A stretch of 12,543 nt of DNA from contig JAGLQP010000020.1 in assembly GCA_023136785.1 (NCBI GenBank), positions 1 through 12,543 of the forward strand. The letters run 5' to 3'. The notes below the pieces were generated by a model, which saw only the letters and a program-made list of their open reading frames with translations, was not told where the DNA came from and did not search any database. Below are positions 1-5,644 of this stretch, in pieces (positions within the stretch are counted from its first letter, which is position 1; each line of letters opens with the position of its first letter). Source of the stretch: Spirochaetales bacterium (GTDB lineage Bacteria > Spirochaetota > Spirochaetia > SZUA-6 > DRHE01). Position numbers and translations under genes: made by a program.

Positions 1-869
1 GGGCACTGCTCGTTTGCTGCGGCGTCTATCTGGGGGCTCTGACCGCGGCGGTACTTGCCGGCCGGTTGCTGCAGGGCGGCCATCCCCTGCTTGTCGCCTT
101 CATCGCCGACCTGGTCGCGACGGTTGTGGTGTTTGTCTTCAGTATGGTGTTCAACAACTCAAGCATGTACGATCCCTACTGGAGCGTCGCCCCGCCGCTG
201 ATCGCCCTGTACTGGTTGAGCGCCGCGGGATTCCCTGAAACCTTGACTCCCCCGCAGCTCGTGGTGCTGGCATTGACTCTTCTTTGGGCGGTACGCCTGA
301 CCTTGAACTGGGCTCGCCATTGGAAAGGCATGGGACATGAGGATTGGCGCTATGTACGCTTCCGCGAGCGCTACGGTCCTCTGTACTGGCCTGTAAGCTT
401 CTTCGGCATCCATCTATTCCCCACCCTGCTCGTATTTCTCGGCTGCCTTTCCCTGTACCCTGTGATGTATACAGGTGGAACCCCAGGCAGGCATTTCGGA
501 GTGCTCGATATCCTTGCCGCTATAGTGACCCTGGCCGCGATTGCCATCGAAACCGCGGCGGATCGTCAACTTCACAGGTTCACAAAAGGCGCAGCTAAGC
601 CTGGAAAGATCTTGAACCACGGCCTGTGGGCACGCTGCCGCCACCCCAACTATCTGGGGGAGATGCTTTTCTGGTGGGGTCTGTACCTGTTTTGCCTGGC
701 ATCCGCTGCGGGCAACTGGTGGTTCATCATCGGTCCGGCTGCCATCACGGGACTGTTCCTCGGGATCAGCATTCCCATGATGGATCGACATTTGCTCGAT
801 CGAAAATCCGGATATGCGGAGCACATGCAGCGGGTTCCGATGCTGTTTCCCCGCCTGTTCCGCAGGTAG
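1..869 (+). CDS. DUF1295 family membrane protein (5' partial)
   Basis: Integral membrane protein of the DUF1295 family, related to steroid 5-alpha-reductase and isoprenylcysteine methyltransferase-like enzymes; its substrate is not known. The frame is open from base 3 with no stop, and the residues before the TTG at 66 (VYLGALTAAVLAG) form a hydrophobic helix leading straight into a second (ADLVATVVVFVFSMVF). The true start therefore lies before the window and the TTG at 66 is not it. Family marks are NNSSMYDPYWSVAP near the N-terminus, WARCRHPNYLGE followed by the FWWG segment in the C-terminal third, and a basic tail with DRKSGYAEH and FPRLFRR. About six hydrophobic segments are visible. 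The 288 visible codons suggest only a few N-terminal residues are missing. It ends 21 bases before the stop of a convergent small ORF. The family call is firm; any specific enzymatic role is unknown. Confidence 0.88.
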   Translation, partial: ALLVCCGVYLGALTAAVLAGRLLQGGHPLLVAFIADLVATVVVFVFSMVFNNSSMYDPYWSVAPPLIALYWLSAAGFPETLTPPQLVVLALTLLWAVRLTLNWARHWKGMGHEDWRYVRFRERYGPLYWPVSFFGIHLFPTLLVFLGCLSLYPVMYTGGTPGRHFGVLDILAAIVTLAAIAIETAADRQLHRFTKGAAKPGKILNHGLWARCRHPNYLGEMLFWWGLYLFCLASAAGNWWFIIGPAAITGLFLGISIPMMDRHLLDRKSGYAEHMQRVPMLFPRLFRR

Positions 870-889
870 AACCGGCACGACCGCGCCCG

Positions 890-1051
890 CTACTCCTCCT
901 CCGGGGGAAAGAACACGCTGCGGAGAAATCTGTAGAAATTGAGGGAACCTCCGATCACGGTACCTACGAACACCACCATGATGAGTACTTTGAGAAAGGT
1001 GTCAAACCAACCGATCGCATCGGTCGCACTGGTGAGATCAAAGGGAAACAA
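890..1051 (-). CDS. Small membrane protein or 5'-truncated gene remnant
   Basis: I do not recognise this gene. The frame is open on the minus strand from 1072 to the TAG at 890-892, and its composition looks coding: IGWFDTFLKVLIMVVF, then VGTVIGGSLNFYRFLR, then FFPPEEE at the end. It encodes one strong hydrophobic helix, a basic flank and an acidic tail. The coordinates use a TTG at 1051 (53 residues), but no Shine-Dalgarno sequence precedes it, nor the internal ATG that would leave 29 residues. Just upstream, a run of ten A (minus strand, 1064-1073) follows an in-frame TGA (1073-1075). With one A fewer, a TTG would open the same frame as M-K-K-K-Q-I-Y-Q. It may be a real small protein, a frameshifted gene, or the 3' end of a gene whose front was replaced by the promoter of the neighbouring ABC operon. 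Confidence 0.45.
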   Translation of the reverse strand: MFPFDLTSATDAIGWFDTFLKVLIMVVFVGTVIGGSLNFYRFLRSVFFPPEEE

Positions 1052-1063
1052 CTGGTAGATCTG

Positions 1064-1111
1064 TTTTTTTTTTCAAAAAAGCTTGACAGCAGCAAACAGG
1101 CGTGTTACATT
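1064..1111 (+). promoter_or_regulatory. Strong sigma70-type promoter with UP-like element
   Basis: A perfect -35 box TTGACA (1083-1088) is followed by a 17-base spacer and the -10 box TACATT (1106-1111, four of six consensus bases). Immediately upstream, a T10 run (1064-1073) and an A6 run (1075-1080) occupy the position of an UP element. The start site is inferred at about 1117-1119. It drives the ABC/GntR operon beginning at 1155. Confidence 0.75.
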
Positions 1112-1112
1112 C

Positions 1113-1140
1113 TTAGTGTCTTAGTTAAATAGTACACTAA
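1113..1140 (+). promoter_or_regulatory. Probable YtrA-type GntR operator (inverted repeat)
   Basis: TTAGTGT (1113-1119) and its exact reverse complement ACACTAA (1134-1140) flank a 14-base centre that is itself partly symmetric; 11 of 14 base pairs of the 28-bp dyad match. It begins just after the -10 box, spans the expected start site and ends three bases before the AGGAGGAG ribosome binding site (1143-1150), so a bound protein would block transcription. The B. subtilis YtrA operator, as I recall it, is AGTGTA-N13-TACACT; the half-sites here are very similar with a one-base-shorter centre. The likely ligand is the GntR protein encoded at 2802-3182. Confidence 0.7.
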
Positions 1141-1154
1141 TTAGGAGGAGTACA

Positions 1155-2018
1155 ATGACAGACACGGGTATCGAAATCAAGAACCTGTCCTTCGGCTACA
1201 CGAAGGAGCTCCTGTTCAGCAACCTCGATCTTACCCTGGAATTGGGCAATATCTACGGCTTGCTCGGGAAAAACGGCGCGGGAAAGACATCGCTGCTCAA
1301 ACTGATCTGCGGGCTGCGTTTCCCCGAGGCGGGAAGCTGCTCGGTGCTGGGCCGGGAGCCGCAATACAGACCGGCAGCACTTCTGGAGGATATCTACTTC
1401 CTCCCCGAAGAGTTCTACGCCCCTGCGATCAGTTCCGAACTGTATCAGCAGCTATACGCTCCCTTCTACCCGCGCTTCAACCCCGAGGCGTTCCAGGAGT
1501 ATCTGAGGGAGTTCGATCTGCGAGGGGGGAAGAAGCTCTCCGAGTTCTCCTACGGGCAGAAGAAGAAGTTCCTGCTGGCCTTCGGACTGGCCACCAGATG
1601 CCGGCTGCTTCTACTCGACGAACCGACAAACGGCCTGGACATCCCGTCAAAAAGCCAGTTTCGAAAACTGCTGGCCCGGGCCGGCGAAGAGGACAGGATC
1701 ATCCTGATTTCCACGCACCAGGTGCGGGACATGGAGAACCTGATCGACCCCATCATCATTTTGGACGAGGGCGCCATTATCTTCCAGCAGCCAATGTATG
1801 AGGTAACTCGCTGTCTGCACGTCGAGCTTGAACAGGTACAGCCGTCCGGGGATGGGGTGCTGTACACGGACAAGACGCTGGGCGGCTATGTGGTGGTTAG
1901 AAAAAACGTAAGCGGTGAGGAGACTCAAGCAGACCTGGAAACCCTGTTCAACACGGTCATCGCCAACCGCGACCGAATCGGCGAGCTGTTCGCCCCGGCC
2001 GGTAAGGAGGAGGTATAA
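1155..2018 (+). CDS. ABC transporter ATP-binding protein (YtrB/BcrA-like)
   Basis: Cytoplasmic ATPase subunit of an ABC transporter, 287 residues. The nucleotide-binding domain fills about residues 6-215: Walker A GKNGAGKT (38-45), a Q-loop region LPEEF (83-87) where Glu replaces Gln as in many BcrA/CcmA-type ATPases, a signature FSYGQ (131-135) in place of LSGGQ, Walker B LLLLDEP with the catalytic Glu156, D-loop NGLD (159-162) and switch His188 (STHQ). About 70 C-terminal residues form an extra domain rich in beta-type sequence. The ATG at 1155 is preceded by AGGAGGAG (1143-1150). It is the first gene after the promoter/operator and is followed one base later by its likely membrane partner. 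The downstream YtrA-type regulator and the sequence place it with exporters or stress-response ABC modules for envelope-active compounds; the substrate is unknown. Confidence 0.93.
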   Translation: MTDTGIEIKNLSFGYTKELLFSNLDLTLELGNIYGLLGKNGAGKTSLLKLICGLRFPEAGSCSVLGREPQYRPAALLEDIYFLPEEFYAPAISSELYQQLYAPFYPRFNPEAFQEYLREFDLRGGKKLSEFSYGQKKKFLLAFGLATRCRLLLLDEPTNGLDIPSKSQFRKLLARAGEEDRIILISTHQVRDMENLIDPIIILDEGAIIFQQPMYEVTRCLHVELEQVQPSGDGVLYTDKTLGGYVVVRKNVSGEETQADLETLFNTVIANRDRIGELFAPAGKEEV

Positions 2019-2019
2019 C

Positions 2020-2799
2020 ATGAGAGATTTCAGCATTCGTCGTCTCGGACTGCTCCTGCGCAGAGATTTCAGCGCAGGCTACAAATCGGTTTTCATCGCC
2101 ATGGCTGCGGTGGGAGGCTTCGTGATCCTGGTATCGGTCCTCTCCGCCCTTGGCCGGGAACTTGGATCGATCCACTTCCAGTTGTACTTCCCGCTGCTGT
2201 TCATCGGCGGGTTCATCGCCACCAGCCTGAGTTTCAAGGAACTGTACCTCAACGGACAGGGTGTATTCTATCTGACCCTGCCGGGATCGAGCCTGGAAAA
2301 GTTCTTGAGCAAACTCCTGGTTACCTCTCTGGGCTACGCCTTGGGAAGTCTGTTCTTCTACACAGCGGTGTCTTCCGCGGCGGAAGGGATCAACAGGGTG
2401 ATCTTCGGCTTTGGGCACGCCTTCTTCAATCCCTTCACCCGGAGGGTCCTGCTGGCGGTGACCGTTTATGTGGTCACCCAGGCGGTGTTCCTGGTCGGAT
2501 CCGTATACTTCCGTAAGCTGGCCTTCATCAAGACCAATCTATATCTGTGGCTGTTCGGCATCGTTCTCACCATCGTCGTGGCCGTGACCGCCTGGGTCAT
2601 CTTCCGCGACTATGCCGTGGGACCGCGCATCGGGCTGGAACCGTACATGCAGGAATTGGGACGCAGCGGAGAGTTGGAAGCGGTCCTTCGCCCCATGGCC
2701 GAGAAATTCCTGCAGGTCGCCAAGGTGCTCTTCTGGGGTGCCGCCGCTCCTGTGTGCTGGATCATCAGCTACCTGCGCCTGCGTGAAACAGAGGCATAA
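2020..2799 (+). CDS. ABC transporter membrane subunit
   Basis: Polytopic inner-membrane protein of 259 residues and the likely partner of the ATPase just upstream. The ATG at 2020 is chosen because AAGGAGGAGG (2004-2013) lies 6 bases before it; the open frame extends further up but overlaps the ATPase gene. Hydrophobic segments are visible at about residues 24-42 (VFIAMAAVGGFVILVSVL), 53-68, 95-116, 140-160, 170-192 and 235-253. A soluble loop of about 40 residues (RDYAVGPRIGLEP to KFLQVAK) lies before the last one. No permease signature is obvious, which is normal for the ABC-2-like partners found in YtrA operons. The gap to the GntR gene is two bases. The transporter role rests on hydrophobicity and context; I cannot name a substrate. 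Confidence 0.85.
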   Translation: MRDFSIRRLGLLLRRDFSAGYKSVFIAMAAVGGFVILVSVLSALGRELGSIHFQLYFPLLFIGGFIATSLSFKELYLNGQGVFYLTLPGSSLEKFLSKLLVTSLGYALGSLFFYTAVSSAAEGINRVIFGFGHAFFNPFTRRVLLAVTVYVVTQAVFLVGSVYFRKLAFIKTNLYLWLFGIVLTIVVAVTAWVIFRDYAVGPRIGLEPYMQELGRSGELEAVLRPMAEKFLQVAKVLFWGAAAPVCWIISYLRLRETEA

Positions 2800-2801
2800 C
2801 C

Positions 2802-3182
2802 ATGGAGTTCCGACAGAATCAAGCGATTTACCTGCAGATCGCCGATCACATCAGCGAGCGAATTCTCTCGGGAACGTGGAAGGAAGGCGAGCGGATTCCC
2901 TCGATCCGGGAGATGTCGGAGTCGATCGAGGTCAACCCCAATACGGTGATGCGATCTTACGGCTACCTGCAGAACCTGGACATCATCTACAACCAGCGGG
3001 GAATCGGATACTTCGTTGCCGAGGATGCCTACGACAAGACCCTGGAACAGAAGAAGAGGAGCTTCATTCGGCGTGAGCTTCCCCGCATCTTCCGGACGAT
3101 GGATCTGCTCCATCTCACCTGCAAGGATCTGAAGGTCCTGTACGAAGAGAATGCCAAGGTTAAATCAGCGCATTCCAACTAA
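2802..3182 (+). CDS. GntR-family repressor, YtrA subfamily
   Basis: DNA-binding regulator of 126 residues. A GntR winged helix-turn-helix covers about residues 8-73: YLQIADHISERILSG, then the basic IPSIREMSESIEVNPNTVMR segment with the recognition helix, then the wing QRGIGYFVAE. The tail after residue 73 is only about 50 residues, mostly helical and charged. That is far too short for a FadR- or UTRA-type ligand domain and is diagnostic of the YtrA subgroup, whose short tail serves dimerisation. The ATG at 2802 has GAGG at 2791-2794, inside the end of the permease gene. Being encoded inside an ABC operon whose promoter carries a YtrA-like dyad points to autoregulation, with inactivation under envelope stress as in B. 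subtilis and similar systems. The subfamily is clear; the inducer is not. Confidence 0.92.
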   Translation: MEFRQNQAIYLQIADHISERILSGTWKEGERIPSIREMSESIEVNPNTVMRSYGYLQNLDIIYNQRGIGYFVAEDAYDKTLEQKKRSFIRRELPRIFRTMDLLHLTCKDLKVLYEENAKVKSAHSN

Positions 3183-3196
3183 GAGGAGAGAGAGAA

Positions 3197-3403
3197 ATGA
3201 GAAACAGCAATAAGGTCCTGCTCATCGCCGTTGGGGCGTTACTGGCTTTCGTGTTAGCCTTCGTTCTGGTGATGGGATTGACAATGAAGGGTTTGATGGA
3301 CCGTCGCGGGCGCACAGCCCAGGCAAGCTTCTCGACCATCCCGGTCGAGAGGGCGCTACTGCTGCCCCGCGGTCTTGAGAACCATCGACTTGTCATTCTG
3401 TAG
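3197..3403 (+). CDS. Small single-span membrane protein, possibly truncated adhesin-like gene
   Basis: A 68-residue ORF, last in the ABC/GntR operon. The ATG at 3197 has a purine-rich ribosome binding site (AGAGGAGAG, about 3182-3190), 14 bases after the GntR stop. Residues 7-31 form one clear membrane helix (VLLIAVGALLAFVLAFVLV), followed by a positive MDRRGR stretch, so the rest should face outward or the periplasm if it behaves like a signal anchor. The N-terminus and its place after an ABC/GntR pair resemble DUF2807-type exported proteins, in which a helix is followed by a beta-rich domain opening with a DF-S/T-x-I-x-V motif; FSTIPVE at 45-51 is reminiscent of that. Here the frame stops soon after and its last 48 bases overlap the 3' end of the convergent gene. 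It may be a true small protein or the remnant of a longer one. Function unknown. Confidence 0.6.
   Translation: MRNSNKVLLIAVGALLAFVLAFVLVMGLTMKGLMDRRGRTAQASFSTIPVERALLLPRGLENHRLVIL
3328..3352. terminator. Hairpin between convergent genes, possible terminator
   Basis: TCTCGACC (3330-3337) and GGTCGAGA (3343-3350) form a perfect 8-bp stem with a 5-base loop, extendable by a G-T and a C-G pair. It lies just beyond the stop of the minus-strand transglutaminase/TPR gene and inside the 68-residue plus-strand ORF. No T-run follows on either strand, so classical Rho-independent action is doubtful. Confidence 0.35.
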
Positions 3404-4645
3404 CACCCTGCTCGTCGGCACCTGGGAGAGAGCCTCTTCCAGGACCGACAGCGCATCCTGATAGCGTTCGGCCCGGACCAGGGTCACCACTGAATTGTGG
3501 ATATAGACCTCATAGCTTTTGGTCAGACTCTGGTCCGAGCCCACCTTGTTTATTCCTTCCTGAATCAAGCGGGCAGCCTCGGAAAAATCCTCGCGAGCCG
3601 AGCTCTGCGCCCGCAGTTGGTACAGATACACGGTCAGCTCCCTCCACTCCTGCTCTGCCATACGACCGCCTTCAAGCTGAAGATCGAGAAGCTCTTCCGC
3701 CTCGACAAATTCGCCCTTCTGTACGAAGCTTAAGGCCCAGTTATGTATCAAATCTCCCCTCAACGCATCTAGACGGTTGTTGCCGTATCGAACCACTGCC
3801 CGATCGAGAAAGGTGAGGGCTTCCTCGAAACGACCGTTCATTCCATACCAGGAGGCGAGATTGAGCAGGGCGGTGATCATCCTTTCATGAGATTCTGCAT
3901 CCTGCAGCAGGGCATAGGCGTCCACCGCCGGAGGTACTGCCTGAGCGTAGTCTCGCCGCTCGCTGGAGAAGGCGGACCTGTTGAACAGGATCAGGCCGAG
4001 AAGCCCCCCCTCCCCGATATCCCGGCGGTCTCTGTAGTTCGAGGGCGGGACATAGGAGTAGCCCGTAACCTGTCCAAAGCTGTCGGTGAACTCCTTGCGT
4101 GTACCCGGATCAAAACCGTAGGGAGAGGTCGTTTCCACATCGAAGGCCTTGTCCCCTGCCTGGACCCGGCAGAAGGCATGGTCCGCTGTTCGCACCCCCC
4201 AGACCTTCAGCCCGAGAGCCTTGAGGAAGATGGCGTACAGCACGCCGGAGGAGACGCAGTTATAGCTTCCCCGGGACAGCAGGACGTCCAGCCGGGTCTG
4301 CCTCTCATCGTACCGCTTCAGTATGGTCTCGTGCATGAACGCCAGGGCAGCCTCGGCCCGCTCCCGTGGATCCGCAATCCCTGCCGGCTCCTGTCGCAGT
4401 GCTGCGAGATGGACCCGGATCTCCGCCTCGGCCCTGGGCAGCTCCTCGCCGGAAACCCCGGAAAAGACAAAGGCGGCTCGAATAAAGGTATCAAGATCGA
4501 GGGGTTCTTCGACCGCAGCCAGCTCTTGTGCTTCAACGATCGGATCCACCCGGACCTCAGCGGAGGTCGTCTGGGCAATGATCAGGGAGGAAATACTCAT
4601 CAAGAGCAGGAGGAAAAATGCGGTGCGGCCGGTTAAATGTTCCAT
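3356..4645 (-). CDS. Exported transglutaminase-like protein with TPR repeats
   Basis: Predicted exported protein of 429 residues. The ATG at 4645 is preferred over the much longer open frame (up to 4954) because it starts a good signal peptide (FFLLLLMSISSLIIA, about residues 10-24, probable cleavage near TTSA) and because the extension would run through trxB. A transglutaminase-like core lies at about residues 95-180: Cys130 in GSYNCVSSG, His156 in TADHAFCRV and Asp169 in AFDVETTSPYGF form the expected Cys-His-Asp triad in order and spacing. Residues about 250-425 hold roughly four TPR-like helical pairs (for example LLNLASWYGMNGRFEEAL and AERYQDALSVLEEALSQ). The core may be a protease, a crosslinker or an inactive peptide-binding fold; the TPR part suggests a protein partner in the periplasm. 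It has its own divergent promoter and is a single-gene unit. The substrate is unknown. Confidence 0.85.
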   Translation of the reverse strand: MEHLTGRTAFFLLLLMSISSLIIAQTTSAEVRVDPIVEAQELAAVEEPLDLDTFIRAAFVFSGVSGEELPRAEAEIRVHLAALRQEPAGIADPRERAEAALAFMHETILKRYDERQTRLDVLLSRGSYNCVSSGVLYAIFLKALGLKVWGVRTADHAFCRVQAGDKAFDVETTSPYGFDPGTRKEFTDSFGQVTGYSYVPPSNYRDRRDIGEGGLLGLILFNRSAFSSERRDYAQAVPPAVDAYALLQDAESHERMITALLNLASWYGMNGRFEEALTFLDRAVVRYGNNRLDALRGDLIHNWALSFVQKGEFVEAEELLDLQLEGGRMAEQEWRELTVYLYQLRAQSSAREDFSEAARLIQEGINKVGSDQSLTKSYEVYIHNSVVTLVRAERYQDALSVLEEALSQVPTSRVLQNDKSMVLKTAGQQ

Positions 4646-4647
4646 GT

Positions 4648-4677
4648 TTCCCGATTTATTGTTATCATACTTATAGT
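4648..4677 (+). promoter_or_regulatory. Possible promoter of the trxB operon
   Basis: TATAGT (4672-4677, five of six -10 consensus bases) lies 26 bases before the trxB ATG. The best -35 at suitable spacing is only TTCCCG (4648-4653, 18-base spacer), a weak match. It overlaps the oppositely directed promoter of the minus-strand gene. It is supported mainly by the need for a promoter at the head of this operon. Confidence 0.35.
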
Positions 4678-4693
4678 CAATCTGAAACGGCAA
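4664..4693 (-). promoter_or_regulatory. Probable promoter of the transglutaminase/TPR gene
   Basis: On the minus strand, TTGCCG (4693-4688) and TATGAT (4669-4664) are separated by 18 bases and lie 18 bases before the ATG at 4645. Both boxes are fair matches to the sigma70 consensus. The -35 box overlaps the trxB ribosome binding site region, so the two divergent transcription units may interfere. Confidence 0.45.
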
Positions 4694-4702
4694 GGGGAAA
4701 AT

Positions 4703-5644
4703 ATGAAAGCTGACAGAGACGTAATCATCATCGGGGCGGGTGCTGCCGGTTTGACCGCAGCTCAGTACGTCGCACGGGCCAATCTCAACGTATTGCTGCT
4801 TGAAGAATTGGCTCCGGGCGGCCAGTGCCTGATCATAGACAATTTGGAGAACTATCCCGGGTTTCCCGACCCGCTTCCGGGTGTCGAACTGAGCCAGAAA
4901 TTCGAGGAACAGGCCGTTCGTTTCGGTGTGGACATTCAGACCTCCAGCGCTCATTCCGTGTCAAAGAAAAACGGGCTGTTCCAGGTCGACACCGACAACG
5001 GACCGCTCACCTCTCCCACCGTGATTCTGGCCACGGGAGCGAAGCACAAGAAGCTGGGAATCCCCGGAGAGGAGGAGTTTTCAGGCCGGGGAGTATCGTA
5101 CTGCGCCACCTGCGACGGGCCTTTTTTCAAGGGCAAGCGCATGCTGGTCGCCGGCGGCGGTGATGCTGCCTGCGATGAAGCCTTGTTTCTTGCAAAGCTG
5201 ACCGACCAGGTAGTGATGATCCACAGGCGGGACCGCTTCCGAGCCCAGAAGGCGCTGGCCGAGCGAACCCTGAACAATCCCAACATCGAGGTGCGCTGGA
5301 ACACCGAGCCCAAAGTGATCAAAGGCAGCGCCAAGGTAGAGGAAGTCGTCCTTTGGAACAACGAGAAGGACGAGACCTACTCGGAGAAGGTAGAGGCCGT
5401 GTTTGTCTTTATCGGTTCGATCCCCCAGACACAGGTAGCAAAAGAACTGAAGGTGGAGTTGGATGAGGCCGGCTACATCGTGACCAATCAGCGGATGGAA
5501 ACCAATATCCCCGGGTTCTTCGCGATCGGCGATGTCCGCTCCACTCCGTTCCGGCAACTTGTTGTTGCGGCCGGGGAAGGAGCCATCGCGGCTCACGCAG
5601 CCAGCCAGTTCATCGATGAGCTCAAGGGAGAGGCCTACGTTTGA
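4703..5644 (+). CDS. trxB: Thioredoxin reductase (NADPH)
   Basis: Cytoplasmic flavoenzyme of 313 residues that transfers electrons from NADPH through FAD and a cysteine pair to thioredoxin. FAD-binding GAGAAG lies at 11-16, with GGQ at 39-41. The redox-active CATC is at 134-137, inside the second nucleotide-binding domain as in low-molecular-weight TrxR. The NADPH site is GGGDAA (151-156) followed by HRRDRFRA (about 174-181), whose arginines indicate preference for NADPH. The C-terminal FAD contact GDVR has Asp277 and runs into FRQLVVAAGEGAIAA. Length and domain order are standard. The ATG at 4703 is chosen for AAGGGGAAA at 4692-4700; an upstream ATG at 4637 would add a non-homologous hydrophobic leader. 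It heads a four-gene operon, and its stop overlaps the TTG of the next gene by four bases. Confidence 0.95.
   Translation: MKADRDVIIIGAGAAGLTAAQYVARANLNVLLLEELAPGGQCLIIDNLENYPGFPDPLPGVELSQKFEEQAVRFGVDIQTSSAHSVSKKNGLFQVDTDNGPLTSPTVILATGAKHKKLGIPGEEEFSGRGVSYCATCDGPFFKGKRMLVAGGGDAACDEALFLAKLTDQVVMIHRRDRFRAQKALAERTLNNPNIEVRWNTEPKVIKGSAKVEEVVLWNNEKDETYSEKVEAVFVFIGSIPQTQVAKELKVELDEAGYIVTNQRMETNIPGFFAIGDVRSTPFRQLVVAAGEGAIAAHAASQFIDELKGEAYV

Noticed and set aside
66..68. TTG at 66 as the start of the DUF1295 gene
   Set aside because: The frame is open to the window edge and the preceding residues form an expected membrane helix, so the gene is simply cut by the window.
1064..1073. T10 run read as a Rho-independent terminator for the DUF1295 gene
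   Set aside because: No GC-rich stem precedes it; its position just upstream of TTGACA fits an UP-like element better.
626..1132. 168-residue plus-strand frame crossing the end of the DUF1295 gene and the ABC promoter
   Set aside because: Low-complexity His/Pro/Arg content, no RBS, and it runs through the promoter.
3887..4636. 249-residue plus-strand frame antisense to the transglutaminase/TPR gene
   Set aside because: No domain, no RBS and proline/arginine/glycine-rich composition; it mirrors a gene with a signal peptide and catalytic motifs.
4637..4702. Upstream ATG for trxB at 4637
   Set aside because: The extra 22 residues are not typical of TrxB, while the ATG at 4703 has a clear AAGGGGAAA ribosome binding site and leads directly to the FAD motif.
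4646..4954. Longer N-terminus of the transglutaminase/TPR protein, open to 4954 on the minus strand
   Set aside because: It would run antisense through the well-defined start of trxB, and the ATG at 4645 begins a proper signal peptide.
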